Source of the DNA: Talaromyces rugulosus
Taxonomy: Eukaryota; Ascomycota; Eurotiomycetes; Eurotiales; Trichocomaceae
Assembly (NCBI RefSeq): GCF_013368755.1
Contig: NC_049562.1
Coordinates: 992,001 to 1,056,000 of the forward strand
Length of the DNA stretch: 64,000 bases
Direction of reading: 5' to 3'
Below, piece after piece: positions 33,206-43,542 of this stretch. Below the pieces are notes generated by a model. The model was not told the origin of the DNA. It worked only from the letters and a program-made list of their open reading frames with translations, and ran no database searches. The first letter of the stretch is position 1. Every line of letters begins with the position of its first letter. The position numbers and the translations under genes are program-made.

Positions 33206-34788
33206 ATGTCGGCAAACTTTCGTGACTTTATTCCCCCGCGAGGTAGGATGCTCCTCATTCCCATATTTATCACAACCAATTGTTAACCATTAAATTAATA
33301 GATCACCCTCGAGTGAAGAATCTCGACAAGACGGATGTTAAATCATACTCTAAAAATGCTCTTGGTGGACCTGTAGTACGAAAAATCGTATCGAACTGGG
33401 CTGCGAAACTTGATGAGCCTTATTTTGGCATAACTTGCGATGGAAAACTGAGAGAAAACCTTTTTGAGTTGGCCGACGAGGGGGCTCCTGTCGATCAAAT
33501 GGTACGTCAGAAAAATTACTAGCCCAAAGGAAAATGAAACAACCAGATTTTGCTAATTGTTTTTCCTAGGTTGTGTGTGCCAACCGCATGATAGATCTTT
33601 TCACGCCCACAAAACTAGGACAATTTTGTCATGAGATTGACTCTGATAATTGGTGGGTAGAAGGGGGGGAAACAACTAAATAGAGGCGTATGCTGACGAA
33701 ATCAGGAGAAAATGGTCCAACCCGGAATTTCTCATCTACAGCACAGGGATCCGGTTAGAAGACCTACACGAGAACCAAATACAGGCTATCATGGACCTAG
33801 TTCAAGCAAGCACCAGTTCGACAGGGTACAGCCGTATCGTGGGTGCTATGCAGACAAATGAATTCCTGGGTGCACTGTGCGGTGCAAAGACGATCCTCAA
33901 TAAACACAGCTATCAGTAAGCAATAAATCTGTTCCACAAGTGAACTGGTCTGATATGTTTTGTTCAGGTTTTCCTTGTACGGAAAACCGTCACTTACCGA
34001 GCCTTGGGGATATTCACTCTTTGGTCATCATCTCAGCCTGAATATCTTCGTACTTGGTCATCAGATCACTACGAGTCCTATATTTTTAGGGGCCGAGCCT
34101 AATGTAAGCTCCAAAATATCTACATTTTTTTTCGAATACGCTAACATGTCAAAAGATAATTGATTCTGGTCCAGATGCAGGCGTTTGTATCTTAGACACT
34201 CCAGGACACTTGCCTTTACTACTAATGCAGTCTCTTCCACCTAATCTGCAAAAGAACGCGCAGATATTTAAGAAGATGCAGGATGAGAAAATGCCCGACG
34301 ACCGCTGGAACCCTGCAGACCAGGTAAGTCGACATAGCAACTGTAGAACCTTTTTTCTAATTCGATTTCAAAAGAGACACCTCGCAGGGGCTTTCCAGGA
34401 TAACCGGATAATCCCGTATGAAGGCATCCAAGCCACGTCGATGCCGCAGTCGCAGCAGGACCAACTCCTTCAAGTGTTATCCTTTTATCTCGACATATTA
34501 CCTACAAAAGCACATCTGGCACGTATGCAGCAGATCAAACAGCATTGGGAAGAGACGTATTTCTGCTGGATTGGAGGCTACGGTGACGACGATGCTTTCT
34601 ACTACAGGATCCAGAGCCCAGTCATCCTAGTCGAGTTCGACCATCACTCCGGTGTCTTTTTACTCAATAAAGAGCCGGCCAAGTATCATATTCACACCAT
34701 TATCAGGACACCGAACGGGAATGACTATGGAAGGGAGTGGCTGCAGTTGCATCGGAAGGGTTCGTTGATTTTATCTTCGAATCAGTAA
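33206..34788 (+). CDS. DUF3500 family protein
   Basis: Seven exons (33206-33242, 33302-33501, 33570-33652, 33706-33915, 33968-34103, 34156-34323, 34375-34788) encode 415 residues. The DUF3500 pattern is recognisable: DEPYFGITCDG, YSRIVGAMQTNEFLGALCGA, PWGYSLFGHHLSLN, FLGAEPN and the closing HIHTIIRTPNGNDYG. The many His residues (GHHLSLN, DHHSG, HIHTI) suggest a metal site, but the biochemical function of the family is unknown to me. The last acceptor could lie 15 nt further downstream without changing frame. It sits between the regulator and the hydroxylase-like gene, in the motif-bearing block. Confidence 0.82.
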
Positions 34789-34917
34789 ATGTTATAGACT
34801 TATCAATTGATGTATTTGGAATATTTAATTTATGTTTTCATTGAGCACGTATATATCATATTGGTTCGGGTATTCAAATCCTCAAGCTGTCCACCCATAT
34901 AAACATTGATCATTGGT

Positions 34918-36003
34918 TCAAGCACGGACTTTCACTCCAAAGAGAGGAAATGGTACTGGATGACTATAGTCAACATTCTCCTTGACGCTCTCTATCCGTG
35001 TCGCACAAGTACCAAAAATGCGATCCCAGATGCGAGTTTGCTTTCCGTAGTTAAAGCTGTTCTTCCAGCCCCTGCGATGATGCATATCGTGGTCTTCGAT
35101 GACCAGTTCGGCGTTGAACATTCTCATCAACCACGTTGTAAGATTTGGCGTTGCTGCATGCAGGCGAAGGCCACTGTGGCCCGCGATTTCAGAGAACACA
35201 ACGTAGTTTTGACAGATAATCCACTCGTAAAACCCCATCGGTAAACCCATGAATTTCATACTGAAAAAGGTCATCAATGGGATTCCCCAGATATCAAAAA
35301 GCTCTTGCTCGTGATCCGCGTAGATGGTAAGCAACGGGTTCGGGTGCTTGGTTAGATGGTGAGTGCGGTGATATTTCCACAGCCCGTTCACCTCGTGCAT
35401 AATCCGATGATACCAATAAAACCAAAAGTCGAGGACGATACCATACAGGATGGCTTCTATGGGAAGGGACTTCCAGTTTATCGAAGACAAAGGGGCCTCA
35501 TTGGCGTTGTACGTCAAAAGCACCGTCATCAATGGACGCCCCATCGCTGCCATCATGATAGATAAAAGGGCTTTCTTTACGCCCACGTCGGGAACTCCGT
35601 CGCGTTCGTGTTTGTCGCCATCGAGGAACCCATAAGTGTGGCCAAGCTCTCGCATCGTAAGTATTTCACGAGAAAGAAAAAATCGGCCGGCAAGATAATA
35701 GTATATATAAGCCACCACAGGATGGAAATTCATTCCCGAGAAATGGGTAAAAAGCTGATGGACAACCAGGGGCAAAGCAGAGTAGAAAATAATAAAACGC
35801 TGAAGATACCAATCTGGGATATATGGTATTTTGTCGTTTTTTGCAAACACTGGCACCTTGCGGTCCAGGTCCACGGCATGTAAATCTCCCCATTCATATA
35901 TCCAATGGTAAATGGACCATTGACTTCGGTCTTGGCGGCGCCATGTTGATCGAATGGAGTCCTTTGGGTTTGGATGGACCGGGTTCACGGTGATGGCGCT
36001 CAT
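34918..36003 (-). CDS. sterol desaturase/fatty acid hydroxylase family membrane di-iron enzyme
   Basis: A single exon of 361 residues. Three histidine boxes are intact: H199-x3-H203 (HRIMH), H212-x2-HH (HRTHH) and H305-x2-HH (HDMHH), with the extra GHSG and HAATPN region between. These ligate two irons in membrane-bound hydroxylases and desaturases (ERG3/ERG25-like superfamily). Several hydrophobic helices lie at residues 65-105, 145-165 and 180-198. The enzyme would hydroxylate or desaturate a lipophilic substrate at the ER. Its upstream region is the only one in the cluster where I find no good CCCCGGA site. Confidence 0.9.
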   Translation of the reverse strand: MSAITVNPVHPNPKDSIRSTWRRQDRSQWSIYHWIYEWGDLHAVDLDRKVPVFAKNDKIPYIPDWYLQRFIIFYSALPLVVHQLFTHFSGMNFHPVVAYIYYYLAGRFFLSREILTMRELGHTYGFLDGDKHERDGVPDVGVKKALLSIMMAAMGRPLMTVLLTYNANEAPLSSINWKSLPIEAILYGIVLDFWFYWYHRIMHEVNGLWKYHRTHHLTKHPNPLLTIYADHEQELFDIWGIPLMTFFSMKFMGLPMGFYEWIICQNYVVFSEIAGHSGLRLHAATPNLTTWLMRMFNAELVIEDHDMHHRRGWKNSFNYGKQTRIWDRIFGTCATRIESVKENVDYSHPVPFPLFGVKVRA

Positions 36004-36592
36004 GGTCGGTCATACAGTGTTTTCAATAATCTTCCATCAATTTGCGAAAAGTATCTTGACGAGGCTGAGCGGACAACTGGTATTGTTTTATATTTTTTAC
36101 GATTCATGTGATCGTGCCTCGGCTTGTACATATGGCAACCATTCTAATTGATTACACAATGTTGAATAATTATTGGGCCTCCATTTCTCGCAAATCTATT
36201 CATTTTGTGTGTTATAGTATGGCTGTTTGACCTCGGCAAATTTTTCTAAGTGGGTCACCCTGTCTCCATTTTAGGACTAGTTTCAAGCCACGCTTTGGCC
36301 AGAACCGGGCTACTGGGTGCATATTGACCAATCACAACTCAAATTTTACAGCTGTGCCCAATTGGGCCAATTACATTTACTGGATCAGCGGTTAATATGG
36401 GTCTGACCATGTTTTCTTAGTGTTGTATTAGTGTGCTATGATTGGCTCACTAATTCCAGAAGGTCGTATTAGAGTTTCCCGAGTCCCGAGTCCCGAACAT
36501 ATATTACCCCGTATTTGAGGTGACTAAGTCTATATGATGACATTTCGAAAGTCTCAGCAGGCAGCAATATATTTACGTATGTATCCTTCTCA
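36004..36592. other. intergenic, hydroxylase promoter and MFS 3' flank
   Basis: Gene-free. Contains a short direct repeat (GAGTCCC twice, near 36481-36495) and ACCCCGTAT near 36508, which only partly resembles the cluster motif. Nothing else recognised. Confidence 0.5.
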
Positions 36593-38344
36593 CTACTCCA
36601 CATGCTCCACGGCCCCTTTTTCTTGTCCAGCTCTCTCGCCCTCGAGGCCGCGATTGGCCGGAGATATAAAGACCATGGTGTCTTCGGCATTCCCAAATAG
36701 AGCTTCGATCTCTTCAAGAGGCAGGCGACGTGTCTCGGGGAGGAAGAAATATATCCAGATCATTCCGCAGAATGTAATGGCCGCAAACACCTGATATAGT
36801 CAGTACGCTAAAGAGAAAGAAAGAAGGAGGGGGGAGAATTACCAAGAAAAACTTCCACCCTATAGAAGCGATAGCTGTCCCCGTCACAGAAAGGTAAACG
36901 GTAGCAGTCACATTGAGCGAGGCGAGAGACATCCCCACGCCTTTTACGCGCAAGTGGTTAGGGAACATCTCACCGAGGTAGACATAAGTACCAACGTCGA
37001 TTCCCACTGCGTAGAAGAAAAGAAATATGTAAAGCAGGGCGACGCCGGCATTTTTCCCACCAAAATTGTCAGAGTAGGCGTAAACATGTACCATGATACC
37101 CTCGAGCAAGATGCAACAGAAGCAGCCTGCGAGCGAAAACAAGAGGAGAGGTTTCCGTCCGACACGGTCAACGATCCACGAGCCCAAGAAGTTTCCCAAA
37201 AATGCAACTGTTGAACATGTTAGCATTAGTGGAATCTGACGGGATTAACCCCATGATATATAACAAAACGTACTGATATCGCGATTTCCCTGGAGGAGCT
37301 GACGGGCTGATGGCGAGAACCCAAGGGTTTCGTAGAATGTCTGGCCATAGTTGTTGATGACAAGGACTCCGGTGCTCTGGTTCAGGGAACTGAGCATACA
37401 TGCCAGGATAATGCGTTTTCGATAAGCTGGACGAATGAAAAGACCCTTCCAGGACGAGTCCAGGATCCGATCGTACGCAGCCTGTTGCTGTATCTGACTG
37501 AATTCTTCATCGAGCAAAGATGGATTTGCAGACGAGCTCTGGTTGAGCCGGTCAAATATCCGGCGCGCTTCTTCCGGCCTATCCTTGAGCAGAAGATAAC
37601 GTGGCGACTCTGGGAGGAAAGGAATTGCACAGAGAATGAGTATGGGAGCAAATAAGGGGATCCCCATTGGGGCACGCCACGAAACAACTTCATTATCGCA
37701 AAAGTAAAAGCCCATGCCCGTATAGGATGCCGATGCTACACCAAAACCGATCATGACACCGTTTAGCCCAGCAAAGAATCCTCGATACGCTGGCGGAGCA
37801 AGTTCGGGGATGTACACAGAAGCTGTTTTTTTTGGTCAGTTTCTCTTGTACCATTCAAGAATTTTGCTTAACCGACCAGCTGAGCCGCAGGCCCAGGTTC
37901 CTAGTCCGGCGATAAACCGAAAGACCAGGAACTCGGCCACGTTCATGGACCCCGTCATGCCTGCCAGAGCCGGAAGGGATATAAGAGAGCCAAATATGAG
38001 GCCAGCCTTGCGGCCCCATCGCTCCATAACTGCTGCAACTATAAGAGAGCCGAAGACAGCCCCGGCCTGGTTATTAACATTGGGTTAGTGTGCGTGTTTC
38101 AGAGCAGGTGATGTATGCAAGGTTCACATACCTGGAACAAGCCAACAATTGCTCCTTCGAGAGAGCTGTATCGAGATGTCTCGTTGCCATTGATATCCCA
38201 TAGGCCCATCCGCCGCATGAAGTCGGGCTTCTGCAGGGTGGTGCCGATGATGACCGACTCATACGCGCCAACAAACTGGCCAAAGGAGATTATGACACAC
38301 AGGGCAAAAGTGCGCCAGTTGAGCCGTGGCTTATCAGAGTCCAT
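36593..38344 (-). CDS. MFS transporter, sugar-porter family (hexose/quinate-permease type)
   Basis: Five minus-strand exons (38344-38132, 38066-37877, 37822-37274, 37207-36843, 36790-36593) give 504 residues. Sugar-porter signatures are present: ERWGRKAG after helix 2, PESPRYLL at the end of helix 6, the central loop with RIFDRL, DRVGRKP after helix 8 and FFLPETRRLPLEEIEALF after helix 12. Family members import hexoses, polyols, quinate or other small hydrophilic compounds by proton symport. Inside this cluster it is the probable uptake system for the pathway substrate. A longer N-terminus starting at 38374 is possible. Two CCCCGGA sites lie 100-135 bp upstream. Confidence 0.92.
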
Positions 38345-38720
38345 CGTATCAATTAAAGACAGGAGAGTATTCACTCCTCAAAGATAGTATGAGAGACAGC
38401 AGAAAAATGATAGAAGACCGGGCAGGTGCCCTGGCTCTAAATACCCCGGATTACATTACGGGGCCCCATCCGGGGAACGACTATGGGGTACGTAACCAAA
38501 ACATACTTTTTTCCAGCACGGCCCTACATGTACTCTAGAACCATCAATTTTAATCCTAGGCCGAAACCTTGGTATTTTATCATTTGAGGAATCATGGTGC
38601 ATTTATTCGACATACACAACCAAAACATTCAACGTATATGGTTGCTCATGTCTACGCAATAGGGCAGACTCTGAGGATACATATATCAATATTGCTATTC
38701 TTAATGTTGCAGTTGACATG
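38345..38720. promoter_or_regulatory. MFS promoter with paired cluster motifs
   Basis: Gene-free 376 bp. It holds ACCCCGGA at 38443-38450 and, on the other strand, TTCCCCGGA at 38469-38477, with ACGGGGCCCC between them, an inverted pair with 18 bp spacing. Confidence 0.6.
38469..38477 (-). promoter_or_regulatory. TTCCCCGGA cluster motif, MFS promoter
   Basis: Exact copy on the minus strand, 125 bp before the MFS start. Confidence 0.6.
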
Positions 38721-38722
38721 TA

Positions 38723-38769
38723 ACGTATTTTATAACCCCCGTCGGCCACATAAGCCATCTCGGCCACCC
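38723..38769 (+). repeat. left terminal inverted repeat
   Basis: Forty-seven bases, perfect inverted match to 40552-40598; contains GGCCACATAAGCCATCTCGG. Confidence 0.93.
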
Positions 38770-38829
38770 CCTCAATTTTCTCCCACTTTCCACCCTACAC
38801 ATATTTGAAAATCGCACCAACACAGCAAT

Positions 38830-40488
38830 ATGCCTCGGAACGCTGCAAAAAATCCCTCAAACGATGAGGGTAGACTTCAGCTTGCTGTAAACGCGTTAAA
38901 AAAAGGCCAAATCACCAGTGTGCGCGAAGCGGCGCGCCTTTTCAACGTTCCAAGATCGACGCTTCAAGATAGATATAGCGGTCGCTTTCAACGCTCATAT
39001 AAGCGCGCCCACAACACCAAATTGTCAGAAACCGAGGAAATATCGCTTCGCGAGTGGATTATTTCTATGGATAAGCGTGGCTGCCCCGTCAGGCCCTCGA
39101 TGGTAGAGCTTATGGCCAATTGCTTGCTTGCTAAACGCGATTCCATTGACTCACCACCTACCGTTGGTAAATGCTGGGTGAGCAATTATTTGAGACGCCA
39201 GCAAGACCTTAAGACTCGTTACATTCGCAAATATAACTATGAGCGCGCTTTATGCGAGGATCCAATAATTATAAGTGGCTTTTTTGACGATCTTACACGC
39301 GCTTTTACCGAGTACGGGATTGTTGAAGATGACATTTGGAATTTTGACGAGACCGGGTTCGCCATGGGGATCATTTCTACTGCAAAAGTTGTATGCAGCT
39401 CTGATCGCAAAGGAAAACCTCGTCTGGTGCAGCCTGGGAATCGGGAATGGGTCACAGCTGTAGAATGTGTAAGTGCGCGTGGAATCGCGTTACCCTCACT
39501 TATTATATTGAAGTCAGTCAATAAGCTGCTTGACTGGTATAATTTACCCTGCTTACCCCCTGATTGGTCAATCACTGAGTCGCCAAACGGTTGGACGTCT
39601 GACGAACTTGGGATTGAATGGCTTCAAAAGATTTTTGACCCTTGTACAAGACCGATTACAACTGGAAGGTACCGCATGCTGGTTCTTGATGGCCATAGCA
39701 GTCATCTTACACCTTTATTCGACCAGTACTGCACCCAGAATGACATTATTCCCGTATGCATGCCGCCACACTCGTCTCATCTGCTTCAGCCGCTTGATGT
39801 GGGTGTTTTTGCAGTTCTCAAGCGATTATATGGACGTGCGGTCGAAAACCGGATGCGCTGCGGCGTCAACCATATCGATAAAGACGATTTTTTGACGATA
39901 TATTCGGAAATTCGAGATAAAGCCTATTCCATACAAAATATTAAGAGCGGCTTTGCAGCAACTGGCATTTCTCCATTCAACCCAGAACATGTACTATCGA
40001 AGCTTGACATTCAATTGCGAACACCTACCCCCCCTAGTACGGCCCATTCTAGTGCAAATTGGTCCCCAAAAACACCAAAAAACGTCAAAAATTTGGCCCG
40101 CCAGGCGAGGACGATAGATCGATTTATAAGACAACGTCTTACCGATTCAAATTCACCCACCAGGCGCGCGTTAGACCAGTTGATAAAAGGATGCTCTTTA
40201 GCGATGAATTCTGCTACTATTCTGGCACAAGAAAACCACGATCTACGAGCAGCGAACCATCACCAGAAGCAAAAACGTACAACAAGAGGTCGTCCAATTG
40301 ACCGATCAGGGATTTTGACGGTCTCTGAGGGTCGTGAAATCGCTGCAGCAGCGTTGACAGCCCAGGAAGCTCTACAACTTCCTAATCCGGAAGTGGCTTC
40401 GGGGGCACGCAGGCGCGCACCGCGGACCTGTTCTAATTGTAAACAAATCGGGCATATTCGCACGTACTGTCCGAACAATTTGACATAG
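38830..40488 (+). CDS. pogo-type transposase (HTH_psq/CENP-B HTH, DDE_1, zinc knuckle)
   Basis: An uninterrupted frame of 552 residues. The N-terminus holds a psq-type helix-turn-helix (SVREAARLFNVPRSTLQDR, residues 35-53) and a CENP-B-type HTH (about 65-125). The catalytic DDE_1 domain runs from about 140 to 395: first Asp in WNFDETGF, second in LVLDGHSSHLT, third in LLQPLDVGVF, all intact. The C-terminus carries a CCHC zinc knuckle (CSNCKQIGHIRTYC, about residues 535-548), as in several fungal pogo transposases. It is encoded inside perfect inverted repeats, so the element may be active. Confidence 0.95.
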   Translation: MPRNAAKNPSNDEGRLQLAVNALKKGQITSVREAARLFNVPRSTLQDRYSGRFQRSYKRAHNTKLSETEEISLREWIISMDKRGCPVRPSMVELMANCLLAKRDSIDSPPTVGKCWVSNYLRRQQDLKTRYIRKYNYERALCEDPIIISGFFDDLTRAFTEYGIVEDDIWNFDETGFAMGIISTAKVVCSSDRKGKPRLVQPGNREWVTAVECVSARGIALPSLIILKSVNKLLDWYNLPCLPPDWSITESPNGWTSDELGIEWLQKIFDPCTRPITTGRYRMLVLDGHSSHLTPLFDQYCTQNDIIPVCMPPHSSHLLQPLDVGVFAVLKRLYGRAVENRMRCGVNHIDKDDFLTIYSEIRDKAYSIQNIKSGFAATGISPFNPEHVLSKLDIQLRTPTPPSTAHSSANWSPKTPKNVKNLARQARTIDRFIRQRLTDSNSPTRRALDQLIKGCSLAMNSATILAQENHDLRAANHHQKQKRTTRGRPIDRSGILTVSEGREIAAAALTAQEALQLPNPEVASGARRRAPRTCSNCKQIGHIRTYCPNNLT

Positions 40489-40551
40489 AAATTATATAGT
40501 AATTCTGATTATTTATTCCATTTTTGTCGATATAATAATTTTTTGTGGGGC

Positions 40552-40598
40552 GGGTGGCCGAGATGGCTTATGTGGCCGACGGGGGTTATAAAATACGT
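40552..40598 (-). repeat. right terminal inverted repeat
   Basis: Perfect inverted copy of 38723-38769, followed by the TA target dinucleotide. Confidence 0.93.
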
Positions 40599-40731
40599 TA
40601 GGTAAATGTCAAGTTCTATCAGTCTATATAAGATCTTTTTCGGAAAAACCCAAATCCCTGGCCTTCCCAAAACCTCTTTTGCGTGACTTCACCGTCAGAT
40701 GCCGCCTCGTCTCTAAGATAGTTTCTCTGAG

Positions 40732-41476
40732 CTATCTATCCACATTGAATGGGAAATGGGTTACGTACTCAAAGCGCTGAAGCCTCTCTTTAACGGCATC
40801 AAGATCGTCGCCTTTGCTAGACACTCGAAGGAAGATTGTCACCGGAATTTCTTCTTCATGACTATCCGGGACAAAACACACCAGCGTCAAGACGCCGCCC
40901 ACAGACTCTATATCCCGACTCAGGAATCCCTCTTTCTCTAACAAACGGTTGAGGTTCTCCTGGCCACGCGCGGTATACTCAACTACTATGAACCAATTCT
41001 CTGAGGAGACCGTCTCAGGCGTACCCTCTTTGCTCAGGAAGCCCGTTCCGGCAGGCACATAGGTAGGCACGCCTCCTTTGGGGCGGCTCAAAAGCCCAGT
41101 GTTAGCTACTACTTGTCGCATATTTTTATACGGCGCGCTGCTGCGATGCGTAACGGAAAGAGCTTCTGGGGTGTTGTAGCTGGAAGACTAAGCTTAGCAC
41201 ACGATGAGAAGAAGAACTTGAAAGGACTTACACTTCAAGACCTTGTACCACAGCCGGGACATCTGTATGACCGTCCGCTGGACGAGCCCAGCAGTATGCA
41301 AGGCATTCCGGCTCATTTTCCTGAGTCTCACTCGCGACGTCGCGAACTAGCGAGAGATACTGCATGCACTAGAGTGAGCCTAGACCCGCGAAAAAGACAT
41401 CTGGAACGAAAAAGCCAACCTTGTCGCGATCCGCGACAGACGCCAGTGGTATGTGGGCACTGATCACAACTGTCAT
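40732..41476 (-). CDS. antibiotic-biosynthesis-monooxygenase (ABM)-like dimeric alpha/beta-barrel protein
   Basis: Three minus-strand exons (41476-41420, 41359-41232, 41179-40732) encode 210 residues. The first half fits an ABM domain: an N-terminal strand (TVVISAHIPL), the helix YLSLVRDVASETQENEPECLAY, and the VYNTPEALSVTHRSSAPYKNM block. The second half may be a further ferredoxin-like barrel. Small ABM proteins act as cofactor-free monooxygenases on quinols or as cyclases and isomerases. Exon 2 could begin 9 nt earlier, adding CMQ. The gene diverges from CMD copy 2, and two CCCCGGA sites lie between them. Family call moderately sure; splicing well supported by frame. Confidence 0.68.
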
Positions 41477-41574
41477 ATTTTCTTTCCGAGCAGAAGCTGC
41501 TCGTGTTGGATTAGTCCGGGTATTCAGAATGCCTTTAACTGACTCGAGAAGTATAATATAGGATGTCCCGTGGA

Positions 41575-41583
41575 TCCGGGGAA
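41575..41583 (-). promoter_or_regulatory. TTCCCCGGA cluster motif, divergent promoter ABM/CMD
   Basis: Exact copy on the minus strand in the 282-bp divergent promoter; a second site, ACCCCGGA, lies at 41592-41599 on plus. Confidence 0.6.
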
Positions 41584-41758
41584 CAACAACAACCCCGGAA
41601 ACAGCGGATTGCGGGGAAGTACCAGCATCAATCGATGATAGTTATCATTTTAATTACAGCAGTTCTACCAGTGTTGACATGTATGTATGTAACTCTCGCC
41701 AATTCTTCACCCAGGCAGACATTGATAAAACTTGACAGTTTTTTTGTTCCCTCCAAAC

Positions 41759-42628
41759 ATGTCTACCCTTGACCACGACTTTATACAGCAGCTAGCAGCC
41801 CTGGGAACACCATATCCGCGTCTCAAATGGTATATCGGAGCCATAGTGGCGCTAAGCGCATTGAACTATCCTGAAGAAATCGGGCCTTTGTATACATGTC
41901 TCCTCGACAAATACATTGCCCCGGATGACCATTATGAGCAGACGCGCAAGATCAAAGAGGCTTTGGTCAAGGCTTGCGGGCTGCATGGTGCGGCCAAGGT
42001 AATTTTTTTTTTTTAAAAAAAAAAAATGTTTAGTTCTTGACTGATTCTGATAGACCGGCAATGCAATGCGAGCTCTATATGCCGTAACACCGGCTCACCT
42101 AATTGACAAGACATGTTATCGGTATGTTATTGCTCCTATAGTCAAAAAAATCCCAATTTTTTGACTAAATGATCAGCGAAAACGACGTCGACGACACAGC
42201 GGCATATGCACGCGGAGACGAGTTTCTGAAAAGCCTTTATCCCGATGTGCCAGATTTGAATACGGAAGATGACTTTGTTCGCAAAACATCGCCGGATTAC
42301 TTTCACGTTGTATCCCGTACGTTCTCTCTCACAGGTGTCAAAAAAAGGTGTTAAATGTTTCAATTCTGTAGGCCTGTTTTACCCGCGCATCTTCTCCTTC
42401 AATCAGATCTTGGACAAGCTCGAGTCAAGCCAGGCAATCGTTTCGAGCCTCATCGGGATCGACTGCACGGGCCAGGCACGCAACCATATGAGAGGAATGA
42501 TGTGGAATGGCGCCACGCGGGACGAGGTGACTATGGTGCGAGATGTCGTTGTGCGTATTGCAGAGCGGCTTGGGGTGCAGTTCAAGGCTGGTCCGATTGC
42601 TGTTCCGGAGATTCCAATCTTTCAATAA
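41759..42628 (+). CDS. AhpD/carboxymuconolactone-decarboxylase-like protein (copy 2)
   Basis: Exons 41759-41998, 42054-42121, 42177-42316 and 42372-42628 encode 234 residues. The CMD-like helical core is seen in WYIGAIVALSALNYPEEI, KIKEALVKACGLHGAAK and, in the second half, SSLIGIDCTGQARNHMRGMMWNGATRDEV, which matches the CMD signature (helix, G-x-T-x-x-E). Like copy 1 it lacks an obvious CxxC. The two copies are only distantly alike, so this is not a recent duplication. Intron 1 contains a T12-A12 palindrome. It shares a divergent promoter with the ABM-like gene. Confidence 0.85.
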
Positions 42629-42741
42629 AGGATTCAGGGTTGCGGTGGAGAGATCTCTCAGTTTCGATTTGTATATACAAGTCCTATCTAGCTTTCATGC
42701 ATTATGGAAAACCCTCGGGGCTTCTTGGGTACGTCGAGCTA

Positions 42742-43401
42742 CTACACTCTCACCCAGACATGCCGATGCACTGGTGCACTCTGTAGCTCTGTCATAATTC
42801 TCTCCGACCACGGCGTAAAGACTGCCTTCTTCCAAGCCTCGCCACCAAGCTCATTACGCTCCGCCCACTCATGTATAGCCAGATAAGGGGTTGCATATTC
42901 AACAACATCTTTCTCCGGCTTCGAGGAAGAAGAGGTAGACAAAAGTTGGAGTCTGGTTCCAGCCTGCCAGCCGCGTACAGTGGCCAGTGCCGGCATGTGT
43001 TCCTGCGCGTACCAGCGATCCAGCTCTGCGGCGTCTGTTGTCGGGATCGTGATGCCTACAGTGACAACAGTGTGTGCAGAGAGGGGCTCTGCCAGCCGGG
43101 TCTCGGCGATGGAGCTGTAGATGTGCCAGTGGAAAGCAGACAGATGATGGTTTCCCGAGTGCAAGTATAGTAGCTGGGTCTCTATCTGCGAGTCTGTCGG
43201 AGGTGATGTTGATTCTGTGAGGCGGTATACATTGACATGGCGGTACTTGTTTGTCTCGGTATCCGGGTCATCAACTGCGTCTAAATACATATGAGGCGTG
43301 AGTTCCAGTAGCATGGAAAAGATTTCCCGGCGCCATTGTGAGAAATCGCTTGTCCGGGTTTTGCGAGGTTGAAGGAAAAGCAGGAGGTAGTAGTTGGACA
43401 T
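42742..43401 (-). CDS. EthD-like/dimeric alpha-beta barrel protein
   Basis: A single exon of 219 residues. Each half looks like a ferredoxin-like barrel: the N-terminal half begins MSNYYLLLFLQPR, and the C-terminal half has VVTVGITIPTTDAAELDRWYAQEHMPALATVRGW, close to the EthD pattern of a strand followed by a helix with W-Y-x-x-E-H-x-P. Related fungal proteins serve as decarboxylases or cyclases on polyketide-like or phenolic intermediates. The His in EHMPAL is the candidate functional residue. It diverges from the third flavoprotein gene. Exact activity unknown. Confidence 0.68.
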   Translation of the reverse strand: MSNYYLLLFLQPRKTRTSDFSQWRREIFSMLLELTPHMYLDAVDDPDTETNKYRHVNVYRLTESTSPPTDSQIETQLLYLHSGNHHLSAFHWHIYSSIAETRLAEPLSAHTVVTVGITIPTTDAAELDRWYAQEHMPALATVRGWQAGTRLQLLSTSSSSKPEKDVVEYATPYLAIHEWAERNELGGEAWKKAVFTPWSERIMTELQSAPVHRHVWVRV

Positions 43402-43533
43402 ATTTCCACGGATGCTATATGCTGAGACTTAAAGTTCATGTCAACTGGTCCTTCAATGTTCTCTGGGTGAAAACATTAGATATGTAGTCAATTAATACTA
43501 GTCTAGGCGGGGAAAGCCGGAGAACTTGAGCAC

Positions 43534-43542
43534 TCCGGGGGA
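43534..43542 (-). promoter_or_regulatory. imperfect cluster motif (TCCCCCGGA) in a divergent promoter
   Basis: One extra C compared with TTCCCCGGA; located between the EthD-like gene and the FAD monooxygenase at 43649. Confidence 0.4.

Larger units (their letters stand above)
38723..40598 (+). mobile_element. pogo/Tigger-like DNA transposon, complete
   Basis: A 1,876-bp element. Perfect 47-bp terminal inverted repeats at 38723-38769 and 40552-40598 begin ACGTATTTTATAACCCCCG, and a TA dinucleotide stands at each end (38721-38722, 40599-40600), the expected target duplication of Tc1/mariner-pogo elements. One intact transposase gene lies inside. The element separates the MFS gene from the ABM-like gene and does not break a gene. 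Perfect repeats and an open frame imply a recent insertion. Confidence 0.92.

Noticed and set aside
33206..34788. Aromatic prenyltransferase
   Set aside because: Size and position are suggestive, but the residues match the DUF3500 pattern (ending HTIIRTPNGNDYG) and lack prenyltransferase motifs.
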